Assembly: GCA_028225715.1 (NCBI GenBank)
Contig: JAOIXS010000018.1
Coordinates: 1 to 17,356 of the forward strand
DNA from: Candidatus Pelagibacter sp.
Lineage (GTDB): Bacteria; Pseudomonadota; Alphaproteobacteria; Pelagibacterales; Pelagibacteraceae
Length of the DNA stretch: 17,356 nucleotides
Reading direction: 5' to 3'
Shown here: one piece after another, positions 1 to 6,800 of the stretch
How the letters are laid out: the number at the start of each line of letters is the position of its first letter
Position numbering within the stretch: position 1 is the stretch's first letter
Program-made: the position numbers and the translations under genes
Notes under the pieces: generated by a model
The model's database searches: none
What the model saw: the letters and a program-made list of their open reading frames with translations, nothing else
Told to the model about the DNA's origin: nothing

Positions 1-8
1 ATACCTAA

Positions 9-857
9 TTAATTAGATTTAATATAAGACTCTCTTCTTGAGATATAAATTCCACTCATAATAATAATGGACAGACCTAAGAATGTCCAATTATCAGGAA
101 AGTCACTAAAGAAATAATACCCAATAATGATATTAGTAATGATTTCAAAGTAGCTAAATGGAGCTAATTTAGAAGCATCAGCATATTTAAGGGATAATAT
201 AAGAAATAAGTGCCCAATGCAGGCAAATACGCCTATAGAGGCCATCATAGACCATTGAGAAGCACTTGGATTAACCCAAACAAATGGCATTAACCCTGAA
301 ACAGCAACTAATCCAACTAATCCAGTTAGTAATAAGGTTAATAAAGGGTTATCTGAAGTGCTCAATTTACGTGTAATTATTAAATAGAACCCATACATTA
401 TACCTGTTCCTAATGCGGCTAGACTAGCTAAGTTAATCTCCACGAAACCTGGCCTTATAACCACTAAAGAGCCAATAAAACCTATAATAACGGCAGTCCA
501 CCTCCTTATACCCACCTTCTCACCCAATAATATAGGTGAAAATGCAGTAACAATTAAGGGTGCCACAAAGGCGAGTGTTAAAGCTTTAGCTAAAGAGATA
601 ACAGATATTGCATAGAAGAAACAAATATTCGCACAAAGGAGTATTAAACCTCTTATTATTTGTAACTTAGGTTTATCAGTCCAAACGAGCTGCTTGTTAT
701 AAAACAAGAACATTATTGGAAGCGTGAATGCGACAGTAAAAAAGTACCTTGCCCATGTGATCTGTAAAACAGGCATATCAGCACTTAAATACTTTGCAAA
801 ACCATCCATAATTGGAAGCATTACCCATGCTAAAAGGTTAAATATGATGGCTTTCAT
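9..857 (-). CDS. EamA/DMT-superfamily permease
   Basis: A 282-residue inner-membrane protein of the drug/metabolite transporter superfamily, made of two EamA halves with about ten predicted membrane segments. The first half has an N-terminal helix followed by 'MDGFAKYLS' and a 'ITWARYFF' region typical of the family. A helix near residues 95-115 carries 'FVAPLIVTAFSPILLGEKVG', the usual end of the first EamA repeat. The second repeat ends in 'GIYISRRE'. EamA proteins export or import small metabolites such as amino acids, nucleosides or S-adenosylmethionine, but the substrate cannot be read from sequence. It is the last gene of the rplM-to-EamA run and starts 17 bases after the AEC permease stop. 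Family assignment is confident; substrate is unknown. Confidence 0.85.
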   Translation of the reverse strand: MKAIIFNLLAWVMLPIMDGFAKYLSADMPVLQITWARYFFTVAFTLPIMFLFYNKQLVWTDKPKLQIIRGLILLCANICFFYAISVISLAKALTLAFVAPLIVTAFSPILLGEKVGIRRWTAVIIGFIGSLVVIRPGFVEINLASLAALGTGIMYGFYLIITRKLSTSDNPLLTLLLTGLVGLVAVSGLMPFVWVNPSASQWSMMASIGVFACIGHLFLILSLKYADASKLAPFSYFEIITNIIIGYYFFSDFPDNWTFLGLSIIIMSGIYISRRESYIKSN

Positions 858-874
858 AAGCCAATAGATACAGT

Positions 875-1777
875 TTAATTAAAGTACTTTAAAGCAAAGA
901 ATACGACTACCGGAATAGTAGCAAAAGACATAACTGTTGAAACAACGATAGTGCTAGCAACGCTATCTACAATTTTTTTTGGTGAATAAATTGAAGCTAC
1001 AAGATAATTTAAAACAGCACTAGGCATTGAACATTGTATCAATAAAACACCAGCTGCAAATCCTGATAGATCAAAATATCTAATTATTAATAACGCAACA
1101 ATAGGACCTAGGACAACTCTTCCAATTGATGAAATCACAGCTTTCTTAAAAGAAAAAACTTTAAAACGAGTTAAGGCAATTCCTAAAGACATTAATATTA
1201 AAAAGATTGTAGCGTACATCAGTAGAAAGGTTGTGTTTTCTACAAAGACAGGAAGTTCTATTTTGAAATATAGAAAAATCACTGAAATTATAATTGCATA
1301 AAATGGTGGATTTTTAAGAATTACATTAATATTGAATTTTCTATCAGCAAGAAAAATTCCCAACGTAAAGTGACATAGAATTATTAAAGCTGAAATAGCA
1401 GCAGCAACACCTAATCCTTGAGATCCATAAGCAAACAAACATATTGGTAAGCCCATATTTCCAGTATTTGGCATAATAAATGGTGGAAGTTCACGGATGA
1501 TGTCTTTAGTTTTTAAGAAGAATAGAAAAACAATTCCAATAAAAGTAAAAGCAGCAATTGCAATTAAAAAGTACCAAAAGTAATCTTTAAATATTTCAAA
1601 AGATGTACCAGTTGAAGTTAGCGCATATATAATCATTGCTGGAGTTCCAATATTCGCAGCAAAATTTGTTATAAAAGTAGTATCAATTTTTGGATTATTT
1701 TTACCTAAATAATAACCAATACCAACAACAAAAAAGACAGGAAATAAAACCTCAAACAGTTTTAGATATAACTCCAT
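875..1777 (-). CDS. AEC-family (auxin efflux carrier-like) permease
   Basis: A 300-residue, very hydrophobic protein with about ten predicted membrane segments, the usual size and layout of the bacterial AEC family. The first segment has 'PVFFVVGIGYYLGKNNPKID', the characteristic start of these carriers. The middle contains 'MPNTGNMGLPICLFAYG', the conserved Asn/Pro/Gly segment of the family, and the second half has 'QCSMPSAVLNYLVAS', the matching crossover motif. Bacterial members move small carboxylates such as malate or malonate, but the substrate here is not predictable. Its ATG shares one base with the TAA of hom (TAATG on the minus strand), so translation is probably coupled to hom. Together with the EamA permease it forms a two-transporter tail of the operon. 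Confidence 0.85.
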   Translation of the reverse strand: MELYLKLFEVLFPVFFVVGIGYYLGKNNPKIDTTFITNFAANIGTPAMIIYALTSTGTSFEIFKDYFWYFLIAIAAFTFIGIVFLFFLKTKDIIRELPPFIMPNTGNMGLPICLFAYGSQGLGVAAAISALIILCHFTLGIFLADRKFNINVILKNPPFYAIIISVIFLYFKIELPVFVENTTFLLMYATIFLILMSLGIALTRFKVFSFKKAVISSIGRVVLGPIVALLIIRYFDLSGFAAGVLLIQCSMPSAVLNYLVASIYSPKKIVDSVASTIVVSTVMSFATIPVVVFFALKYFN

Positions 1778-3069
1778 TAATTATAAATTCTAATCAGTGT
1801 TGGATATTTAAGAATATTTTTGTCTTTTTTGAAAACAGAAAGACAATTCTTAGAATTAAGTTCATTAGTTTTATGGGTAATAATAACAATAGTGGCTTTA
1901 TTATTTTTTTTATCAGGAGTTTGAATTAGTCTTTTTACTGAAATTTTATACTTAGCTAATCTGTTAGTAATTGTTGATAAAACTCCAGGTTTGTCTTTAA
2001 CTTCAAATCTCAAATATAATGAATTCACATAATTATTAACGTTGTAACATTTAATTGATTTACGTTTATTGCTAAGGATACCAAAAGGTTTTTTAACATT
2101 CCCATTTAATATTGAGAGTAGATCAGATAATAATGATGATGAAGTTGGACCAGGGCCAGCTCCCTCCCCCTGTAATATACTTTCGCCAACAGGTTTTCCT
2201 TCAAGAATAACAGCATTCATAACTCCGCCAACGTTACCAATGTATGAATTTTTACTAACTAGACAAGGATGAACAGTTTCAAACAATTGATTATTAATAA
2301 TCTCAGAAATACCCAATAATTTAATACGTGAATTTAATTGATTAGCAATTTCAATATCTTTTAACTCAATCTTTTCAATACCTTCCATCAAACATTTGTG
2401 TTTTGAAATTTTAGTATTAAAAGCGAGAGCAGACAAAATTCTTACTTTAGCAAAAGCATCAAAACCATTAAGATCTAATTTAGGGTTACCTGGTTCAGCA
2501 TATCCAAGTTTTTGTGCTTTTTTTAAAACATTTGAAAAACTGTCTTTAGAATTTCTCATTTCTGAAAGAATATAGTTAGAGGTACCGTTCAAAATTCCAT
2601 AAACCTTAGAAATTTTGTTAGTTGCAAGTCCCTCTTTAATGGTTCTTAATATTGGAATTCCACCTGCTACAGATGCTTCAAATTCTAAATTAACATTATT
2701 ATCCTCTGCTAATTTTCCTAAATAATCACCATGTTTAGAGATAAGCGCTTTATTGGGAGTGATTACATGTATTTTATATTTTAAGGCAGTTTCTACAACT
2801 TTTTTAGAAATCCCATCCGACATACCTATAGCTTCGAATAAAATATCTACTTTAGTTTTATTAAAAATTTCTAATGGATTCTTAAAAAATATTTTCTTAT
2901 TAACTTTAAATCTTCTCTTTTTAGAAATACTTCTTGCTGAAACAGCTACTACATTGATCTTTTTACCTGTCTTAAGCTCAATATCCTTTTTTTTAGTGTT
3001 AAGTTCATTTAACAAATAGATACCAACTTGTCCTAAACCAACTACTGCAATGTTAATTTTATTTTTCAT
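1777..3069 (-). CDS. hom: homoserine dehydrogenase with C-terminal ACT domain
   Basis: Reduces aspartate semialdehyde to homoserine with NAD(P)H, the branch point to threonine and methionine. The 430-residue length fits the monofunctional bacterial enzyme. The Rossmann nucleotide site is 'GLGQVG' at residues 11-16. 'TPNKALIS' (about 104-111) carries the conserved lysine, 'NGTSNYIL' (161-168) is a family signature, and the catalytic stretch 'NGFDAFAK' ends at Lys208. An ACT domain covers roughly residues 352-422, beginning 'YLRFEVKDKPGVLSTI', and suggests feedback control by an amino acid, usually threonine. The preceding lipoprotein gene ends directly against its start. Homoserine made here is the precursor of the MetY substrate encoded about 2.4 kb away on the other strand. 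Confidence 0.95.
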   Translation of the reverse strand: MKNKINIAVVGLGQVGIYLLNELNTKKKDIELKTGKKINVVAVSARSISKKRRFKVNKKIFFKNPLEIFNKTKVDILFEAIGMSDGISKKVVETALKYKIHVITPNKALISKHGDYLGKLAEDNNVNLEFEASVAGGIPILRTIKEGLATNKISKVYGILNGTSNYILSEMRNSKDSFSNVLKKAQKLGYAEPGNPKLDLNGFDAFAKVRILSALAFNTKISKHKCLMEGIEKIELKDIEIANQLNSRIKLLGISEIINNQLFETVHPCLVSKNSYIGNVGGVMNAVILEGKPVGESILQGEGAGPGPTSSSLLSDLLSILNGNVKKPFGILSNKRKSIKCYNVNNYVNSLYLRFEVKDKPGVLSTITNRLAKYKISVKRLIQTPDKKNNKATIVIITHKTNELNSKNCLSVFKKDKNILKYPTLIRIYN

Positions 3070-3294
3070 CTATTTGTTAATATCTGGGTATTCAGCGTTA
3101 TTTGAATAATCTTTAAGAAAAAGGTTAAATTCATCAAAGGTCATAGATTTATAATCACCAGTTTTTTCTAATATCTTTGATAGTTTTTTATCATCAGCAG
3201 ACTTTTTTATGGGATCTTCATTCCAATAAGCAGAGTCTTTGTTTAACGAGCACGAAGTTAAAAAAAATATTAAAGGTAAAAATAAGTATCTCAA
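3070..3294 (-). CDS. small predicted lipoprotein, function unknown
   Basis: A 74-residue protein I do not recognise. The N-terminus (MRYLFLPLIFFLTSC) is a short type II signal peptide: one Arg, a hydrophobic core and a lipobox FLTSC with the modified cysteine at position 15. Ser at the following position does not suggest inner-membrane retention. The mature part is only about 60 residues, charged and lysine/aspartate-rich, with no transmembrane segment and no domain I can name. The start is TTG, overlapping the argC stop (TTGA on the minus strand). A clear AAAAGGA ribosome-binding site five bases upstream supports it. It ends immediately before hom. Its place in an amino-acid and ribosomal operon says little about function. 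Confidence 0.75.
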   Translation of the reverse strand: MRYLFLPLIFFLTSCSLNKDSAYWNEDPIKKSADDKKLSKILEKTGDYKSMTFDEFNLFLKDYSNNAEYPDINK

Positions 3295-4313
3295 ATTAAT
3301 CCTTTTGTTTCATTAAAACCATATTTGATATTCATATTTTGTATTGCTTGACCTGCTCCACCTTTAATTAAATTATCAATAACAGATAAAATAATAACTC
3401 TATTTTTATACTTAGTTTTACAAATTACTATATAGCAATTATTTGTGTTAATTACGTCGTTTGTACTTAACAATGAATTTTTTTTTAAAATTTTAACGAA
3501 TCTATTTTTTGAATATTGTTTCTTTAAAGTATTTTCCAATTTTTTAATACTTACACCTTTGTTAAGATCTAAATAAATAGTGCTAAGTATCCCTCTGAAC
3601 ATTGCTGTTAAATGGGGTGTGAATGTAAAAGAAAATTTCTTTTTAGTGTGGTTATCAATTTCTTGTTGAATTTCAGAGTTATGTCTGTGAAAGCCTACAC
3701 CATAAGCACTTAAGGATTCATAAAGATTTTTATCCTTATATTTTTTATGCACACCTCTACCAGCTCCTGAGTAACCAGATTTTGAATCTATAATAATATT
3801 ATCTGTTTTAATTAAATTATTCTTAACTAAAGGTATAAGCGGTAAAAGTATTGAAGTTGGGTAGCAACCTGGGCATCCGATAATATTAAATTTCTTTACT
3901 TTGTCACCATTGATTTCTGGTAATGAATAAATTGATTTTTTAATATTTTTTACAGATCTGTGTTTCTGTTTGTACCACTTTAGATAATCTGATGCTTTAT
4001 TAAGTCTAAAGTCTGCAGCTAAATCAATTAATACATTATGATTTAATAAATCATTTGAAATATCTTGTGCTTCACCATTAGGTAAAGCTGTAAAAACAAG
4101 ATCTACGTTTTTTAAAAGGGATCTGTTGTATTTGATTATTTTAGGTAGCTTTTTTGAACCTAATGACTTTTCATAACTAGTGATATTTTTTCCAACAGAG
4201 GAATTTCCACAAAGATATTTAATCTTAACATCGCTGTGTTTAACTAATAATTTAATTAATTGAACACCGATATAACCAGTAGATCCAGCAACTAAAACAT
4301 TAAGCTTAGGCAT
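3291..4313 (-). CDS. argC: N-acetyl-gamma-glutamyl-phosphate reductase
   Basis: Third step of arginine biosynthesis: NADPH-dependent reduction of N-acetylglutamyl phosphate to the semialdehyde. From the ATG at 4313 the protein is 340 residues, the normal size. The nucleotide-binding loop is 'GSTGYIG' (10-16). The catalytic cysteine is Cys150 in 'GCPGCYPT', and the active-site histidine is His209 in 'GFHRHNSEI'. 'KSGYSGAGRG' (178-187) is also conserved. The reading frame stays open 53 codons further upstream into the 3' end of rpsI, but that stretch overlaps S9 in another frame and has no ArgC homology, so the ATG before 'PKLNVLVAGSTG' is chosen. rplM-rpsI-argC is a common alphaproteobacterial order. 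The gap to rpsI is 34 bases and has no clear Shine-Dalgarno sequence. Confidence 0.95.
   Translation of the reverse strand: MPKLNVLVAGSTGYIGVQLIKLLVKHSDVKIKYLCGNSSVGKNITSYEKSLGSKKLPKIIKYNRSLLKNVDLVFTALPNGEAQDISNDLLNHNVLIDLAADFRLNKASDYLKWYKQKHRSVKNIKKSIYSLPEINGDKVKKFNIIGCPGCYPTSILLPLIPLVKNNLIKTDNIIIDSKSGYSGAGRGVHKKYKDKNLYESLSAYGVGFHRHNSEIQQEIDNHTKKKFSFTFTPHLTAMFRGILSTIYLDLNKGVSIKKLENTLKKQYSKNRFVKILKKNSLLSTNDVINTNNCYIVICKTKYKNRVIILSVIDNLIKGGAGQAIQNMNIKYGFNETKGLI
3300..3306 (-). promoter_or_regulatory. ribosome-binding site supporting the TTG start of the lipoprotein
   Basis: The minus strand reads AAAAGGA, then five bases, then TTG at 3294-3292. It lies inside the last codons of argC. Most junctions in this window lack an obvious Shine-Dalgarno sequence, so this one argues that the non-ATG start is real. 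Confidence 0.6.
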
Positions 4314-4347
4314 TATAATATTATAACAGTTTAGAGTTAAAAAAGAA

Positions 4348-4797
4348 TTATCTTTTCGAGAATTGGAAGCTTCTTCTAGCTTTTCTACGACCAGGTTTTT
4401 TTCTTTCAACTGATCTAGAGTCTCTAGTATTAAGCTTTTCTGTCTTAAGTACTGCTCTATTCTCTGAATCAAATAAGATTAGTGCTTTAGCAATACCATG
4501 AACCATTGCACCAGCTTGACCAGTATGTCCACCACCAGCAACACTACATCTTACGTCATAATCAGTTGCTTGGTTTATAATTTCAAATGGTCTTGTAATT
4601 TGCATTTTATGACTTCCGCTAGTGAAATATTCATCCATCGTTCTGCCATTAACATAAATTTTTCCAGTACCCTTTTTCACCCAAATTTTTGCAATAGATT
4701 TTTTTCTTCTACCAGTTGCGTATTTACTATCTTTAAAATCTAATTTAATTTTAGGTTTTTTTGGTGATACTTTAATTGGTGCAGCTGCTGTTTCCAT
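4348..4797 (-). CDS. rpsI: 30S ribosomal protein S9
   Basis: Small-subunit protein whose C-terminal tail reaches the P-site tRNA. The 149-residue protein starts with an Ala/Pro/Lys-rich extension of about 22 residues, as is usual in alphaproteobacterial S9. The conserved core begins 'YATGRRKKSIAKIWVKKGTG' (about 26-45), with 'VNGR' just after. 'VAGGGHTGQAGAMVHGIAKA' marks the middle, and the invariant basic tail 'KKPGRRKARRSFQFSKR' ends the protein. It starts one base after the rplM stop, so the two are co-transcribed and probably translationally coupled, as in most bacteria. Confidence 0.97.
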   Translation of the reverse strand: METAAAPIKVSPKKPKIKLDFKDSKYATGRRKKSIAKIWVKKGTGKIYVNGRTMDEYFTSGSHKMQITRPFEIINQATDYDVRCSVAGGGHTGQAGAMVHGIAKALILFDSENRAVLKTEKLNTRDSRSVERKKPGRRKARRSFQFSKR

Positions 4798-4798
4798 A

Positions 4799-5260
4799 TT
4801 AATTTCTTATTAAATTTTTACTGTTTAATTTACCCAAATCTAAAAGTTTTGGGTTTTGTGCGGCATGAGGGTGTTCTTCACCTGCATAAATTTTAACTTT
4901 AGTTAATTGTTTTCTTCCAAGAACTCCACCAGGTAACATTCTTTTAATTGCTAATTTTAGTGTCTCACCAGGTTTGTTTTTTTCTAATAGTTTTTCAGGA
5001 GTAATTTCTTTAATTCCACCAGGGTGACCTGTGTGTCTAAAGTATTTTTTATCTTTAAATTTTTTTCCAGTAAATTTTGCTTGCTCAACATTCTTAACTA
5101 CAACAAAATCACCGTCGTCCATGTGTGGAGTAAAAGTAGTTTTATTTTTTCCTCTAACAATCATAGCAATGATCGAAGCTAATCTACCAACTACAGCATT
5201 TTTAGCATCTATCTCAAACCAGTTACTGTTTAAATCACCACTTTTTAGAAATTTTGTCAT
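4799..5260 (-). CDS. rplM: 50S ribosomal protein L13
   Basis: Early-assembly large-subunit protein. Signatures are 'WFEIDAKNAVVGRLAS' near the N-terminus, 'FTPHMDDGDFVVVKN' (the conserved P-H-D-G-D segment), 'YFRHTGHPGGIKE' and 'AIKRMLPGGVLGRKQLTKVK'. The frame is open back to a TTG at 5317, but that would run through the promoter at 5271-5298. The ATG at 5260 gives 153 residues and aligns with the usual L13 start ahead of the 'W..IDA' motif. First gene of the rplM-rpsI-argC run. If the promoter called here is right, the mRNA has almost no 5' leader. Confidence 0.96.
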   Translation of the reverse strand: MTKFLKSGDLNSNWFEIDAKNAVVGRLASIIAMIVRGKNKTTFTPHMDDGDFVVVKNVEQAKFTGKKFKDKKYFRHTGHPGGIKEITPEKLLEKNKPGETLKLAIKRMLPGGVLGRKQLTKVKIYAGEEHPHAAQNPKLLDLGKLNSKNLIRN

Positions 5261-5270
5261 TGTGCGAGGA

Positions 5271-5298
5271 TTAATACTATTATTAGATATAATGTCAA
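5271..5298 (-). promoter_or_regulatory. predicted sigma-70 promoter of rplM
   Basis: On the minus strand a perfect TTGACA -35 box (5298-5293) is followed after 16 bases by TATTAA (5276-5271) as a -10 box. Expected transcription start is around 5264, only a few bases before the L13 ATG at 5260. Position and sequence fit, but the start is not measured. Its -35 box touches the plus-strand TATAAT at 5288-5293. Confidence 0.6.
5288..5293 (+). promoter_or_regulatory. candidate -10 box for the metY leader transcript
   Basis: A consensus TATAAT on the plus strand, predicting transcription from about 5300 and a leader of about 170 bases before the metY ATG, enough to contain both aptamers. No good -35 box lies at the correct spacing, so this is tentative. 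It overlaps the divergent rplM promoter by one base. Confidence 0.4.
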
Positions 5299-5342
5299 TT
5301 TTATATTTCTCTTGCAATAGCTTGCTTTAATGATAGTTTGAT

Positions 5343-5393
5343 TAAGCCGATTTGTTCCTATTGCAGGCTAGTTATTGCTAAAATGGATTTTTT
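5343..5393 (+). promoter_or_regulatory. putative SAM-II riboswitch, first of two in tandem
   Basis: Matches the SAM-II pattern by eye. A short P1 stem, AGCC (5345-5348) with GGCT (5366-5369), encloses a loop with 'GATTT' and 'TATTGCA', both typical of SAM-II. It is followed by the conserved 3' strand 'GCTAAAATGGA' (5377-5387), close to the family's GCUAAAAAGG. TCC (5356-5358) can pair with GGA (5385-5387) as the pseudoknot. A run of six T (5388-5393) follows directly, as expected if this aptamer controls transcription termination rather than translation. SAM-II is an alphaproteobacterial riboswitch of methionine genes, and a SAM-II/SAM-V tandem is known from Pelagibacter. A covariance search would settle it. 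Confidence 0.7.
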
Positions 5394-5408
5394 ACCCACA
5401 TTATCGGT

Positions 5409-5466
5409 AGGCGCATTTGAACTGTATTGTACGCCTTGCATAAAGCAAAAGTACTAAAAAAGGAGA
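5409..5466 (+). promoter_or_regulatory. putative SAM-V riboswitch overlapping the metY ribosome-binding site
   Basis: P1 stem AGGCG (5409-5413) pairs with CGCCT (5432-5436). The loop contains 'TTTGAACTGTATTGT', and GTATT (5424-5428) can pair with AGTAC (5450-5454) to give an H-type pseudoknot. The 3' strand then runs 'TAAAAAAGGAG' into the Shine-Dalgarno sequence GGAG (5462-5465), six bases before the metY ATG. This is the SAM-V arrangement: ligand binding folds the 3' strand and hides the ribosome-binding site. SAM-V resembles SAM-II in its core, and both copies here share the '(T)ATTG' loop and the A-rich 3' strand. Confidence 0.78.
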
Positions 5467-5471
5467 ATAAG

Positions 5472-6800
5472 ATGAGCACAAAAAGACAAAACCCTGAGAC
5501 TATAGCCATACATGGTGGAGATTATAGAAGTGATCCAACAACTAAAGCTGTAGCAGTTCCAATTTATAGAACAACTTCTTATCAATTTGACAGTACTGAA
5601 CACGCTGCAAATTTATTTGCGTTAAAAGAGTTTGGTAATATTTATACACGAATCATGAATCCAACAAATGATGTTTTGGAAAAAAGACTTGCAGCACTTG
5701 ATGGTGGTCTAGCTAGTTTAACAGTAGCATCTGGTCAAACAGCTTCAACATTTGCAATTTTAAACCTAGCACAAGCTGGTGACAATATTGTTAGCTCTAC
5801 AGACCTATATGGTGGTACAGTATCTTTGTTTACTCACACTCTAAGTAAACTTGGTATTGAAGTTAGATATGCTGATCCATCTGATCCAAAAAACTTTGAA
5901 AAAGCTATAGATGACAAGACAAGAGCCTTTTATGGAGAAACTTTACCGAATCCATATTTAAGGGTTTTTCCAATTAAAGAGGTTTCAGATATTGGAAAAA
6001 AATACAATATACCATTAATAGTAGACAACACAGCTGCACCTGTCATTTGTAAGCCATTAGAACATGGAGCTGCAGTAGTAGTTTATTCACTTACAAAATA
6101 TATAGCAGGACATGGTACAGTTGTTGGTGGTGCTTTAGTTGATGGTGGTAATTTTGACTGGACAGCAGACCCAAAAAGACAACCTCTATTTAATGAGCCA
6201 GATGCAAGTTATGGTGGTGTAGTTTGGGGTAAAGCAGTTCCAGAATTAACAGGAGCTAATGTTTCTTTCGCAGTAAGAGCAAGAGTGACAATTTTGAGAG
6301 ATCTAGGTTCTGCACTTTCTCCGGACAATGCTTTTGGAGTAATACAGGGTTTAGAAACTGTTGCTTTAAGAATGAAACAACATTGTGAAAATGCTTCTAA
6401 AGTTGTTGATTATTTAAAGAAACACAAAGCAGTAAAGAAAGTCATTTATTCTACCGAACATAATGATGAAATAAATAAAAGAGCCAAAAAATATCTTAAA
6501 GGTGGCAATGGTGCTTTAGTCGGTATTGAATTAGCTGAAGGCATTGAAGCAGGAAAAAGATTTATAGAATCTTTAAAGATGTTTTACCATGTAGCTAACA
6601 TTGGTGATGCAAGAAGTTTAGCAATTCATCCTGCATCTACCACTCACAGTCAGTTAACTGAAAGTGAATTAGCGGCTGCAGGTGTTACACCAGGATATGT
6701 TAGATTGTGCATTGGTTTAGAGCATATTGATGACATTATAGATGACTTAGATCAAGCATTAGAAAACTCATCAAAAAAGAAATTGAAGGCTGTTAGTTAG
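5472..6800 (+). CDS. metY: O-acetylhomoserine sulfhydrylase (O-acetylhomoserine aminocarboxypropyltransferase)
   Basis: PLP enzyme of the Cys/Met-metabolism family that joins O-acetylhomoserine to sulfide or a thiol, giving homocysteine or, with methanethiol, methionine directly. The ATG at 5472, six bases after GGAG, gives 442 residues, normal for MetY; an open frame from 5427 runs through the SAM-V aptamer and is rejected. Tyr58 and Arg60 in 'YTRIMNPT' bind the cofactor phosphate, 'DLYGG' (111-115) and 'VDNTAAP' (184-190) line the site, and Lys209 in 'YSLTKYIAGHG' is the Schiff-base lysine. The insertion after 'GGALVDGG' distinguishes OAH sulfhydrylases from shorter MetB/MetZ relatives. The end overlaps the convergent ctaA end by eight bases. 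Tandem SAM riboswitches are predicted to control it. Confidence 0.95.
   Translation: MSTKRQNPETIAIHGGDYRSDPTTKAVAVPIYRTTSYQFDSTEHAANLFALKEFGNIYTRIMNPTNDVLEKRLAALDGGLASLTVASGQTASTFAILNLAQAGDNIVSSTDLYGGTVSLFTHTLSKLGIEVRYADPSDPKNFEKAIDDKTRAFYGETLPNPYLRVFPIKEVSDIGKKYNIPLIVDNTAAPVICKPLEHGAAVVVYSLTKYIAGHGTVVGGALVDGGNFDWTADPKRQPLFNEPDASYGGVVWGKAVPELTGANVSFAVRARVTILRDLGSALSPDNAFGVIQGLETVALRMKQHCENASKVVDYLKKHKAVKKVIYSTEHNDEINKRAKKYLKGGNGALVGIELAEGIEAGKRFIESLKMFYHVANIGDARSLAIHPASTTHSQLTESELAAAGVTPGYVRLCIGLEHIDDIIDDLDQALENSSKKKLKAVS

Noticed and set aside
2069..2272. Open frame antisense to hom
   Set aside because: It mirrors conserved hom codons and has no start signal or recognisable protein features. 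The same applies to the plus-strand frames at 1690, 2753, 4498, 5031, 8181, 8676, 9422, 12602 and 17129.
4314..4472. 53-codon N-terminal extension of argC
   Set aside because: It overlaps the 3' end of rpsI in another frame, lacks ArgC homology, and the ATG at 4313 lies directly before the nucleotide-binding motif.
5261..5317. 19-codon extension of rplM starting at TTG
   Set aside because: It runs through the predicted promoter boxes and is not part of the L13 family; the ATG at 5260 fits.
5427..5471. 15-codon N-terminal extension of metY
   Set aside because: It is encoded by the SAM-V aptamer and Shine-Dalgarno region; the ATG at 5472 is correctly spaced from GGAG.
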